DNA from: Clostridia bacterium
GTDB taxonomy: Bacteria > Bacillota > Clostridia > Christensenellales > Aristaeellaceae
Length of the DNA: 64,000 bases
NCBI GenBank assembly: GCA_017936765.1
Contig: JAGBEX010000012.1
Location: forward strand, 23,894-87,893
Direction: 5' to 3'
The notes under the pieces were generated by a model. That model did not search any database. It was not told the DNA's origin and was given only the letters and a program-made list of their open reading frames with translations. Of this stretch, positions 34,187-41,981 are shown one piece after another. Positions within the stretch are counted from its first letter, which is position 1, and each line of letters begins with the position of its first letter. The translations under genes and the position numbers were made by a program.

Positions 34187-35113
34187 ATGAAACGTATTCT
34201 GGATTGCCACAGCTCAGATTTTCTCCACATTTCCCGCCAGGAGCTGCTGGAGGCCATTGCCTCCAGCGAGGGACGCACCCTGGCCTGTGAGACCATTGGC
34301 GCCATCATGCCCATGCTGGGGGATATCACCAATGCGGAATTTGCTGCCGCCATGGGCGCGGATATCCTGCTGCTGAATATGTTTGACGTGCAAAAGCCCG
34401 TGATCCACGGCCTGCCTAAAACCGAGCCGGAGATGGTGATCCGCAAGCTGAAGGAGCTGACGGGGCGTCCCATTGGCATCAATCTGGAGCCGGTGGAGCA
34501 GGTGTTGTCCTCGGAGGATCCTGAAGAAAACATGTGGGCCATGACCAGCGGCAGAAAGGCCACCCTGGAAAACGCGCGAAAGGCTGCCGATATGGGCGTG
34601 AATTTCATTCTGCTCACCGGCAATCCCGGCATTGGCGTGACCAACGAGGCCATTGAGCAGACCCTGCGGCTGTACAAGCAGGAGCTGGGGGAACGGCTGA
34701 TCCTGGCCGCGGGCAAGATGCACGCCTCCGGCATCATGGCGGAGGGCGCGGAGAAGATCATCACCAAGGCCGATATCGCTGCTTTTGCCGCCGCCGGTGC
34801 AGATATCATTCTGCTGCCCGCGCCCGGTACGGTTCCTGGCATCACGGTGGACTATGTGCGGGAGCTGGTTCAGTACGCCCACAGCCTGGGCTGCCTGACC
34901 ATCACGGCCATCGGCACATCGCAGGAGGGAGCTGACATTGCAACCATCCGCCAGATCGCCCTGATGTGCAAAATGACCGGCACGGACATCCATCACCTGG
35001 GCGATGCGGGCTACGGCGGCATGGCCTTGCCGGAGAACATCCAGGCATATTCCATTGCCATCCGCGGCATTCGCCACACATACCGCCGCATGGCGGGTTC
35101 TGTTAACCGCTGA
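34187..35113 (+). CDS. TIM-barrel-like protein, probably DUF7916 family
   Basis: A 308-residue cytoplasmic protein recalled as similar to a family often found beside hexose PTS genes and listed as DUF7916 (older name: haloacid dehalogenase-like). Blocks such as 'LDCHSSDFL', 'GDITNAEFAAAMGADILLLNMFD', 'GINLEPV' and 'LLPAPGTVPG' suggest a phosphate-binding barrel. The start at 34187 is set by GGGAGG (34171-34176); an extended -10, TGG then TATACT, lies at 34156-34161. A terminator follows. The reaction is unknown; a link to hexose or GlcNAc use is inferred from the divergent PTS operon. Confidence 0.8.
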   Translation: MKRILDCHSSDFLHISRQELLEAIASSEGRTLACETIGAIMPMLGDITNAEFAAAMGADILLLNMFDVQKPVIHGLPKTEPEMVIRKLKELTGRPIGINLEPVEQVLSSEDPEENMWAMTSGRKATLENARKAADMGVNFILLTGNPGIGVTNEAIEQTLRLYKQELGERLILAAGKMHASGIMAEGAEKIITKADIAAFAAAGADIILLPAPGTVPGITVDYVRELVQYAHSLGCLTITAIGTSQEGADIATIRQIALMCKMTGTDIHHLGDAGYGGMALPENIQAYSIAIRGIRHTYRRMAGSVNR

Positions 35114-35133
35114 TTTGTGTAGATCCAGCCCGA

Positions 35134-35158
35134 AAAGCCCTGAAATAAGGGCTTTTTG
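35134..35158 (+). terminator. Intrinsic terminator
   Basis: Stem AAAGCCCT (35134-35141) / AGGGCTTT (35148-35155) with a T-run, just after the barrel-protein gene. Confidence 0.85.
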
Positions 35159-35169
35159 CTGATAAATAT

Positions 35170-35210
35170 ATAAGAAAAACAGCAGTTTGGATTTGCTCCA
35201 GGCTGCTGTT
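35170..35210 (-). terminator. Intrinsic terminator past tRNA-like repeat C
   Basis: AACAGCAG (35178-35185) and CTGCTGTT (35203-35210) form a stem; on the minus strand U-rich sequence follows. It lies 4 bases past the tRNA-like 3' end of repeat C. Confidence 0.7.
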
Positions 35211-35213
35211 AAA

Positions 35214-35431
35214 ATGGTCGAAGTGGCGGGATTCGAACCCGCGGCCTTTTGGTCCCGAACGCCGGTTGTTACTTTCAAATTCATAACTTGTTGTCCGATT
35301 TTTCTGAAGATGTTTGCTGGCGTATAGACCTTGAAAACACGGTGTTTTCACGCAAATTCGAGAACGCATATGAGCTCCACAGAACCACCTCTCTGATGTG
35401 TTGGAAACTAACAGCAGAGGGGTGGATTTCT
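35214..35431 (-). repeat. tRNA-half repeat, copy C, at the island border
   Basis: This copy is nearly the same as copy B. The minus strand ends with TTCGGGACCAAAAGG, the T-arm GCGGG-TTCGAAT-CCCGC, acceptor strand CACTTCG, A and encoded CCA. The far-end hairpin is weaker than in copy B. The closing strand TCGAATT (35361-35355) pairs at 6 of 7 positions with ACTTCGA (35224-35218). GC-rich core genes lie on its left and lower-GC mobile genes start about 30 bases to its right. Confidence 0.8.
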
Positions 35432-35460
35432 CGTGTTATACCACAATTGGCGTTTTCTTT

Positions 35461-35820
35461 CTATTTCAATGTCATGTAATTAGGCTTGATTCTTGCTAAA
35501 AAGCCTGTATCTTGTTCTTCTTCTTCACTTAATGCAGTCAGATGAACAGGCAATCCAATTGCCGTTTCGAGCTTTGCACTAATTGTTTTCAAGGCGCTGC
35601 TGATTTCTTCGGAATACTTGGAGTAAATGACTAATAGATCGATATCGTTGCAAATTGTCTTTGGATTAAGTGAAGACCCAAACAGATATGCATGTGTAAA
35701 CAAGTCGAAGACGGAGAGGTGCTCTTCTATTATTCTGGAAACGTTATTTGGGGAGTCTGTTGATGTATGCATAGAAGACTGGAAAGACTTCGATAATTTA
35801 TGAGATCCATCGAAAAGCAC
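35461..35820 (-). CDS. Nucleotidyltransferase-fold protein, possible toxin-antitoxin remnant
   Basis: A 119-residue protein with the minimal nucleotidyltransferase signature: 'LFGSSLNPKTICNDIDLLV' has the GS pair and the DxD metal motif at normal spacing (about residues 47-63). Stand-alone proteins of this size are often MNT-type antitoxins paired with HEPN toxins, but no HEPN gene is adjacent. The start codon would be GTG and no clear ribosome site is seen, so the gene may be partly decayed. It sits at the border of the mobile region, just before repeat C. Confidence 0.6.
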   Translation of the reverse strand: MLFDGSHKLSKSFQSSMHTSTDSPNNVSRIIEEHLSVFDLFTHAYLFGSSLNPKTICNDIDLLVIYSKYSEEISSALKTISAKLETAIGLPVHLTALSEEEEQDTGFLARIKPNYMTLK

Positions 35821-35894
35821 GTGCCCATGATTTTATCTCTGTAAGTATTGATTGTCAAAACACCTCTTTCAATATGCGACGTTGGAATCATGCT

Positions 35895-37238
35895 CTATAC
35901 TATGTAGTTAGCCTCTTGCAGTTCCTTACTTATGGCTTTAGCTCGACGATATTCTGAATACTTACTTTGCTTTTCCACGATAATCTCGTGTTCTTCCCTC
36001 TGAAGTTCACTTATCTTTGGTAGAGCCTCATGCCCAAGTTGATCAAATGCCTTTTTCGCTTCACGGTATTGACGAAGTTCTTCCTTATGCTCTGCCGCAT
36101 ACTTCTTTGAGTAGCCAGAAGCACGATATTCTTCAGCAACTTTTCGTGTTCTGGAATAGTTGAAAATATGCTGACGGAGTATCCTGATCTTTGCGATCTT
36201 ATCATCCAGCGCATGACACTGATCCAAGATGGCCTTCTCTTCCTGAATTGCCTTGGCAACTATCGGATCAAGATCATGCTGATCCAGTGCACCTCTTGCT
36301 TCCAACATTCGAACAGCTTTTGCTGCGCGCTTTAGATTTTCACGTTTCGCCCAGAACTCAAAACCTGGCCCCTTACCTGCTTGTAGGGCGGCTTCGATGT
36401 CAATCAGAAGACCAATCTTTCGATCAGCCCGTAGCCAGGGTTGTTCGCGCTGTTTTTGCTTTTGTCTGCTACCACTAATCACTGCTCGGAGTGCTTCTTC
36501 ATCATATGCATCGCCAAGTGAGTCAAGACGTGCGAAACGAGTGAAGCCCCCTCTTCGAAAACTTAGCACTTTTCCACGTTTGATTTCCCAGCCATCGTTT
36601 TCAAGCAAGAGCAGGAGCGCATCAAAATCAACAGGCTTTTGGGCAAGTGCAGAGTCAATACTTGATCTTAGCATGTCTCGTTGCGGGATCTTACGTAACA
36701 CACCTAACCAAGTTTTATAATCACGCCCCTTTCTCGTTGGACTTGTTATGGTAGAGAGCAGATGCTCGACACATATCTGATCACTCAAGTTTCGTACAGC
36801 TTGCGCTGACAAGAAGAAATCTCGAAATTTTCGATTTCCTTCCAGTGATACCGCATTCCACATGATATGGTTGTGTATGTGATCCCGGTCAACATGCGTC
36901 GCAACAATGAAAGAGTACTTGTCCTTTAGAAAACGGTGAGCGAACTCATTTCCAATCCGATTGGCTTCTTCGGGAGTCACTTCACCTGGTGCAAATGACT
37001 GCCGAACTTGGTAGGCAATCACACCACAATCCGAATTTCGATGTGTTCGATCTCTATATTGTCGATGCGCCAGTGCCCATTCCACATCAGCGGTTTCGGA
37101 TGCACAGCAGTAAGTAGAGACAAATTTCTTGCTCGCAGTTTTAGCTGGGTCTATGATGTATGTAATCTTGGCTTCCAAACTTTTTTGAAGGCCAACTCCC
37201 TTATTATTATGCATCGGTATAATTCGTGTTGTTGCGAT
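35895..37238 (-). CDS. MobP-type relaxase of a conjugative element
   Basis: A relaxase that nicks and covalently binds DNA at oriT during conjugation. The metal-binding His cluster is 'DRDHIHNHIMWNAVS', and 'VIAYQVRQSFAPGEVTPEEANRIG' is a typical family block. A long charged coiled-coil C-terminus follows. The first ATG is at 37214, but the frame continues upstream as 'ATTRIIP', the usual N-terminus, back to an ATC codon at 37238 lying 6 bases after GGGAGGT (37251-37245). No ATG, GTG or TTG occurs before the in-frame stop at 37262. Either AUC initiates or the start is mutated. It is separated from MobC by cargo 1. Confidence 0.88.
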   Translation of the reverse strand: MATTRIIPMHNNKGVGLQKSLEAKITYIIDPAKTASKKFVSTYCCASETADVEWALAHRQYRDRTHRNSDCGVIAYQVRQSFAPGEVTPEEANRIGNEFAHRFLKDKYSFIVATHVDRDHIHNHIMWNAVSLEGNRKFRDFFLSAQAVRNLSDQICVEHLLSTITSPTRKGRDYKTWLGVLRKIPQRDMLRSSIDSALAQKPVDFDALLLLLENDGWEIKRGKVLSFRRGGFTRFARLDSLGDAYDEEALRAVISGSRQKQKQREQPWLRADRKIGLLIDIEAALQAGKGPGFEFWAKRENLKRAAKAVRMLEARGALDQHDLDPIVAKAIQEEKAILDQCHALDDKIAKIRILRQHIFNYSRTRKVAEEYRASGYSKKYAAEHKEELRQYREAKKAFDQLGHEALPKISELQREEHEIIVEKQSKYSEYRRAKAISKELQEANYIV

Positions 37239-37282
37239 GATATGACCTCCCGAAATTGTTCATTTTTATCTTCAATGATACG

Positions 37283-37340
37283 CGTTTACAACTCGTTTAC
37301 ATCCGCACCATTTACGAAGCCTGCCATCAAGTGATATACT
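37283..37340 (+). promoter_or_regulatory. Promoter with 11-bp direct repeats
   Basis: CGTTTACAACT (37283-37293) and CGTTTACATCC (37294-37304) are head-to-tail 11-bp units. TTTACG (37311-37316) and TATACT (37335-37340), 18 bases apart, form the promoter of the response-regulator gene. The repeat core TTACAACT recurs at 39608-39640. Confidence 0.6.
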
Positions 37341-37357
37341 AAATGCGAGGTGATTCA

Positions 37358-38023
37358 ATGGAAAAGTGCATTTTGATCGTTGAAGATGATCCTGCGATCT
37401 CCCGGCTGATTGAAAGTAATCTGCTTGTTGCCGGATATGAACCTGTCTGTGCTATGGATGGCAGACAGGCGCTTGATGCAATCTCTGCCCATCATTTCGA
37501 TCTTGCCCTGTGCGATATTATGCTGCCGGAACTGGACGGCTTTGAGCTGCTGCCCTATATGCAGGAGCGAAATATCCCTGTGATTTATGTGTCTGCCAAA
37601 GCGGATGTGCAAAGCCGTGTGCATGGGCTCCGTCTGGGCGCGGAAGATTATCTGGTCAAACCCTTCGATATTCTGGAGCTTCTTGTGCGCATGGAAAAGG
37701 TGCTGGCCCGCAGTGCCCCGACAGAAAACAAGATCACATATCAGGATATCACGGTCGATCTGGACAGCCGATCCGTGCATAAAGCCGGGGAACTGATCTC
37801 CCTCAAGCCCATGGAATACGAGCTGCTTTGTACCTTCATGAAGCACCCCGGTATGGTGCTGACCCGTGAGAAGCTGCTGCGTCAGGTGTGGGGGGATGAG
37901 TACATCGGCGAGACCCGCACGGTGGACGTACATGTTGCAGCATTGCGAAAGAAGCTCGGACTGACCGAACAGCTTGCGACAGTATTCAAGCTGGGTTACC
38001 GGCTGGAGGGCGAAATGAAATGA
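37358..38023 (+). CDS. OmpR/PhoB-family response regulator (cargo 1)
   Basis: A 221-residue regulator with a receiver domain ('LIVEDDPA', phospho-Asp in 'ALCDIMLPELDG', Lys in 'LVKPFDIL') and a winged-helix DNA-binding domain ending 'LGYRLEGE'. GAGGTGA just upstream favours the ATG at 37358 over 37343. Its stop overlaps the kinase start by 4 bases (ATGA). The 11-bp repeats in its own promoter and before the secreted-protein genes are likely targets. Confidence 0.94.
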   Translation: MEKCILIVEDDPAISRLIESNLLVAGYEPVCAMDGRQALDAISAHHFDLALCDIMLPELDGFELLPYMQERNIPVIYVSAKADVQSRVHGLRLGAEDYLVKPFDILELLVRMEKVLARSAPTENKITYQDITVDLDSRSVHKAGELISLKPMEYELLCTFMKHPGMVLTREKLLRQVWGDEYIGETRTVDVHVAALRKKLGLTEQLATVFKLGYRLEGEMK

Positions 38024-39444
38024 AACTATGGCTGAAGCAAACGCTGATCTGTCTGCTGGTGATCATGCTGGCATTCTGTGCCTGCCTGTACTTCTTTGTT
38101 GTCCAGCAGACGCAACAGATGCTGGACGATGCACAGAATAGCGCTTTGCAAAATACAAATGTCTTTTGCGAGCATCTGGCTACGCTGGATCGAACCAGCA
38201 ATACCGGATACGGTACGGATGAGACCACCCTTCGTGCGCTGATCCAGTACACCTTTTCGAGCTATGCGCATTTGCTGCAGAGCAAGAATTACTCCTATTC
38301 TCTGGTGATGGATGGTGCCTATCTCTATAACATTTCAGCTTATCAGCCTATGCAGCTGCTGCCGGTGAACGAGCAGGTCATTACCGCTCAACGACTGGTG
38401 GAAATGAACGGCGTTCCGCTGCTGGTCACCGCCAGAAATACGACTGTCCTCAAACTTCCGATCACCGTGTATACCGTTCGTAATGCTTCCGATACCTTTG
38501 CGCGTATCGACTACCTGACTCGCAATGCTCAATTGGCACTTTTGGCCTGTCTGCTGTTGAGCGGAATCCTGCTGCCGCTGACGCTGCGTCGCACTCTGCG
38601 CCCGCTGCGGAAGCTGACACAGGTCAGCGAGGAGATTTCCAGCGGTGAATACTCCCTGCGCTCAAAGATCGAATCACAGGATGAAGTGGGTGAACTTTCC
38701 GCCTCCTTTGATCACATGGCGGAAACTGTGGAGCAAAAGATCCTCGACCTGGAAGAACAGGCCCGTCGCCGCGAGCTGCTGCTGGGGGCGCTGACCCATG
38801 AAATGAAAACGCCCATGACGGCTATCATCGGCTTCTCGGATAGCCTGATCTCTATGCCCCTGTCAGAAGAGAAGCGGATGGAAGCATCCCATGAAATTCA
38901 TGAAGCTGCCCTGCGCACCGAGCGTCTGAGTCAGAAGATGATGCAGCTGATCGCCATGACAGATTGTCCGGTGCTGGTGAAGCGCAGGCTTTCGGTGGAT
39001 GATCTGTTCCAGCAGATTCAGAGCGTGATGCAGGAGTCTTTGGCGAATAAGGCGCTGTCGTTGTCAGTCCATACGGAGAGCGATTTCCTGCAAGGCGACG
39101 CCGACCTGATCATCTGTCTGCTGACCAACCTGATCGACAACGCTATCAAAGCCAGCCAGCCCGGACAGGAAATCAGCATAACTGCATCTGAAAGAGATGC
39201 AGCCTACCAGCTATCCGTCAGCGACCACGGCAGTGGTATTCCTGCCGATAAGATCGCACTGGTGACAGAGCCTTTCTACCGGGTGGACAAGGCCCGCAGC
39301 CGAAAAATGGGGGGTGCTGGTCTTGGCCTTTCCCTGTGCCAGATGATCGCACAGGCTCATGGAGGTAGCTTGCAGATCGAAAGCACCGTTGGCAGCGGCA
39401 CAACCATCACCATGGCATGGCCAAAGGAGGGCAGCAATGAATAA
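38020..39444 (+). CDS. Sensor histidine kinase (cargo 1)
   Basis: A 474-residue kinase. TM helices at about 5-27 and 165-190 enclose an extracytoplasmic sensor; HAMP (about 190-240), the phospho-acceptor His in 'GALTHEMKTPMTAI', the N box 'NLIDNAIKA', G1 'DHGSGI' and G2 'GAGLGLSL' follow. It overlaps the regulator by 4 bases and the following small gene by 8 bases, so all three are translated as a unit. The signal may be a peptide handled by the ABC transporter encoded downstream (inference). Confidence 0.93.
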   Translation: MKLWLKQTLICLLVIMLAFCACLYFFVVQQTQQMLDDAQNSALQNTNVFCEHLATLDRTSNTGYGTDETTLRALIQYTFSSYAHLLQSKNYSYSLVMDGAYLYNISAYQPMQLLPVNEQVITAQRLVEMNGVPLLVTARNTTVLKLPITVYTVRNASDTFARIDYLTRNAQLALLACLLLSGILLPLTLRRTLRPLRKLTQVSEEISSGEYSLRSKIESQDEVGELSASFDHMAETVEQKILDLEEQARRRELLLGALTHEMKTPMTAIIGFSDSLISMPLSEEKRMEASHEIHEAALRTERLSQKMMQLIAMTDCPVLVKRRLSVDDLFQQIQSVMQESLANKALSLSVHTESDFLQGDADLIICLLTNLIDNAIKASQPGQEISITASERDAAYQLSVSDHGSGIPADKIALVTEPFYRVDKARSRKMGGAGLGLSLCQMIAQAHGGSLQIESTVGSGTTITMAWPKEGSNE

Positions 39445-39601
39445 GAAAGGAATCATCGCGTTGATTGCGCTGCTCCTGCTGGCGGCAGCACTGATTTGGG
39501 GGCTGCCCTTCACAGCTGACAGGATCATTGATGATCGTATGAATCTGACTGTCGTGGAGACTGCTACGCCACCGCCATCCTTCGAGGATTATCAGCAATA
39601 A
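39437..39601 (+). CDS. 54-residue single-pass membrane protein
   Basis: A small protein with one hydrophobic helix (about 5-24, 'GIIALIALLLLAAALIWGL') and a short acidic outer tail ending 'PPPSFEDYQQ'. AAAGGAGG lies 6 bases before the ATG at 39437, inside the end of the kinase gene. The strong ribosome site and overlap argue that it is real. By position it may modulate the kinase, as small membrane proteins do in other two-component systems, but this is inference. Confidence 0.72.
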   Translation: MNKKGIIALIALLLLAAALIWGLPFTADRIIDDRMNLTVVETATPPPSFEDYQQ

Positions 39602-39607
39602 GCCAAC

Positions 39608-39640
39608 ATTTACAACTTGAAAACAACTCGCTTACAACTT
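39608..39640 (+). promoter_or_regulatory. Three 11-bp direct repeats
   Basis: ATTTACAACTT, GAAAACAACTC and GCTTACAACTT lie head to tail (39608-39640) in front of the first secreted-protein gene. They match the units at 37283-37304 and fit binding of an OmpR-type dimer or multimer. Confidence 0.6.
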
Positions 39641-39693
39641 GATGCGGACTATTACGGGCAGCGCATGGTACCATGAATATGGAGGTGAAAGAT

Positions 39694-40860
39694 ATGAAAA
39701 GACTCCTTTCATTGGTACTCATGTGCTGCTTTTTGCTGCCCTGCGTGGCGCTTGCCGATGTTGCATCGCAGGTGAATGCGCCTGCGCGCACCACTGAAAC
39801 CTTTTCTTCCAATACGGGCAAGGTGGTCATCACGCTGGATGCAAACGTGACTGTACCAGACGCGGAAAAGGCGCAGATTTACATGGCAACGCCGCGCCTG
39901 TTCACAACGGAAGAAGCAGATGCTATGGCCAAGGCTGTTTTCGGCAGCCGTGCCTACGCATATGCAGGGACAGGCAATTACAGTGAAAGCGCGCCTGTGC
40001 GCGTGTACAATTCTGACAGCACAGGAGTGCTGTCAAATGGAATGATTTGGCCTGAATACAGCCTTTCGGTGTATCAATCCACAAAGAATAGTGGCAAGGC
40101 GGATTGGGTGGAAGCAGAATTTGCGCACGCTCAATTTTACGGAGAACCGATTTACTGGATGGTAGCTCCTGGACATGATATGCAGCTGAACGTCACGCCA
40201 AACGGCTGCGCTGTAACCTACGAAGAAGCCCGAACGATTGCCGATACGGCCATACATGCCTTTGCACCCAACTTTACCTGCATGGCGCAAGGCGTGATAG
40301 ACGGCGAACTCGCCGGTATGGAAACAAAGGAGGGCAAGCTTTCTTTTACGAATGAGCAGCAGGCGTGGATTCTGTGGTATACCCGCAGCGATCTTGTCAT
40401 GCCGGTTACTGCTGAAGGAACGAATCCGTCCGGCGATTATAACCGCCAGCATCAGCATGAGCGAATCATTGTCGTCGTCACCGATGAAGGTATTCGCGGT
40501 ATGAACTATCAGTTTCCGCTTGATGTGACCGTATTGCAGGATAATTGCACATTGCTGCCTTTCGATCAGATCATGGATGTGGTGCGTAAAGTAATGCCCC
40601 TGTCTCTTGGCTGGCTGGAATCCAGTTACGGCGATATCCGGGTGCATATCACTGATGTTCGACTGGGCTATATGCGTGTAATGAGCAAGGATAATCCGGA
40701 TTGCTATGAATATATACCTGTTTGGGACTTCTTTGGAACGCAGGAATGTCGCAAAACAAAGAACGGGAATATCGTCTCTGAGCATTCTTCATCCTTCATC
40801 AGTCATTTTACCGTAAATGCGCTTGATGGTACCGTGATTGATCGTAACTATGGCTATTGA
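39694..40860 (+). CDS. Secreted protein 1 of a tandem family
   Basis: A 388-residue exported protein with signal peptide (1-19, 'CVALA-DV'). It shares with the next two proteins an N-terminal 'SNTGKVVITLDANVTVPDAE' type strand pattern, a middle region opening 'VTYEEARTIADTAI', and the C-terminal block 'GTVIDRNYGY'. It resembles clostridial secreted proteins of the DUF6034 kind, but I am not certain of the name; function is unknown. The start at 39694 follows GGAGGTGA. The next gene starts 10 bases after its stop. Confidence 0.82.
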   Translation: MKRLLSLVLMCCFLLPCVALADVASQVNAPARTTETFSSNTGKVVITLDANVTVPDAEKAQIYMATPRLFTTEEADAMAKAVFGSRAYAYAGTGNYSESAPVRVYNSDSTGVLSNGMIWPEYSLSVYQSTKNSGKADWVEAEFAHAQFYGEPIYWMVAPGHDMQLNVTPNGCAVTYEEARTIADTAIHAFAPNFTCMAQGVIDGELAGMETKEGKLSFTNEQQAWILWYTRSDLVMPVTAEGTNPSGDYNRQHQHERIIVVVTDEGIRGMNYQFPLDVTVLQDNCTLLPFDQIMDVVRKVMPLSLGWLESSYGDIRVHITDVRLGYMRVMSKDNPDCYEYIPVWDFFGTQECRKTKNGNIVSEHSSSFISHFTVNALDGTVIDRNYGY

Positions 40861-40870
40861 GGTGAACAAC

Positions 40871-41971
40871 ATGAAGAAAGTGATTGCCATTTTGCTTGCT
40901 CTGCTGCTGCCTCTGGGTGCCAGTGCGGAGACGATTGCGCAGAAGATCGGTGCACCGGAATATGTAACTGATTCATTCGTATCTAATACAGGGAAAACGA
41001 TTTTTACCGTAGAAGCTGATGTAGAGATTCCCGATGTAGAGCATATCAGCGTTCTGTATATGGAACCGACGGTGTTCACGGCAGACGATATACGCACCGT
41101 AGCCCAGGTATGTTTCACTGTGCCTTATCCTGCGGTGCCGGACAATCTGGCAGCGTATCAAGTGCCGGACGAAGCGTACACCAGCTCATATCGCATCAGA
41201 GGTCAGCAGAAAAACGCGGCAGGTGTGAATGAACAGTTGGACTATTTTCAGTATTACCAGGTAAACGGCACACCGCGAGAAGGAAGTATCAGCTTTGACA
41301 ATGCCGCCCGACACTATCAGTGGAAACGCGGCGACGAAACCGTTGGTGAGCCGTCAGCTGCGGCAATGCAGACAGCACTTTCTCTGGCGGAACAGATTGC
41401 TCCCGCATTTGAACTGGCCTATGTAGATCGTACATACGGCATGAACCGCACGGATCTGGAAACGCCTCCTTCCGCCCAGACGGGCAGCCGATTCGTTTTT
41501 ACCCGCAGTTATCAGGGTGTGCCGTCTGTCTATACGAGCAAGGACTGCACCGCCTATGATAATCTGAATGATACCTACGTCCGTAAGATTCCCTACGAGG
41601 TTTTGTACATCATTGTGGATGACCTCTCCGGCGTGCTGGTGGAATGGCGGTCTCCGCATACGATCACAGGTGTTGAAACAGAGAATGTGCGGCTGCTTTC
41701 CTTTGCGGAGATCATGCGCATTGCCGGGCAGCTGCTCCCACTGAAATATACCTCACAGGAAAAGTATCTGGAGGCTCGCAATCAGGATGCCTATCGGATG
41801 ACGGTGAATCGCATTACCCTGAGTTACACCCGTGTACAGAGCAGAAACGACCCTTCTCAATATCTGTTTGTCCCCGTATGGGATTTCTTCGATGCCAATG
41901 ACCCACTGACCTCCCTGTTGACGATCAGTGCCATTGATGGCACTGTCATCGACAGAGGCTATGGCTATTGA
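40871..41971 (+). CDS. Secreted protein 2 of a tandem family
   Basis: A 366-residue paralogue with signal peptide ('GASA-ET') and the same layout: 'SNTGKTIFTVEADVEIPDVE' near the N-terminus and 'GTVIDRGYGY' at the end, preceded by 'LFVPVWDFFD'. The DNA around its start (about 40848-40915) is nearly identical to that around the next start (41959-42025), which shows recent tandem duplication. No catalytic motif is seen. It may bind a ligand outside the cell. Confidence 0.82.
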   Translation: MKKVIAILLALLLPLGASAETIAQKIGAPEYVTDSFVSNTGKTIFTVEADVEIPDVEHISVLYMEPTVFTADDIRTVAQVCFTVPYPAVPDNLAAYQVPDEAYTSSYRIRGQQKNAAGVNEQLDYFQYYQVNGTPREGSISFDNAARHYQWKRGDETVGEPSAAAMQTALSLAEQIAPAFELAYVDRTYGMNRTDLETPPSAQTGSRFVFTRSYQGVPSVYTSKDCTAYDNLNDTYVRKIPYEVLYIIVDDLSGVLVEWRSPHTITGVETENVRLLSFAEIMRIAGQLLPLKYTSQEKYLEARNQDAYRMTVNRITLSYTRVQSRNDPSQYLFVPVWDFFDANDPLTSLLTISAIDGTVIDRGYGY

Positions 41972-41981
41972 GGTGAACAAC

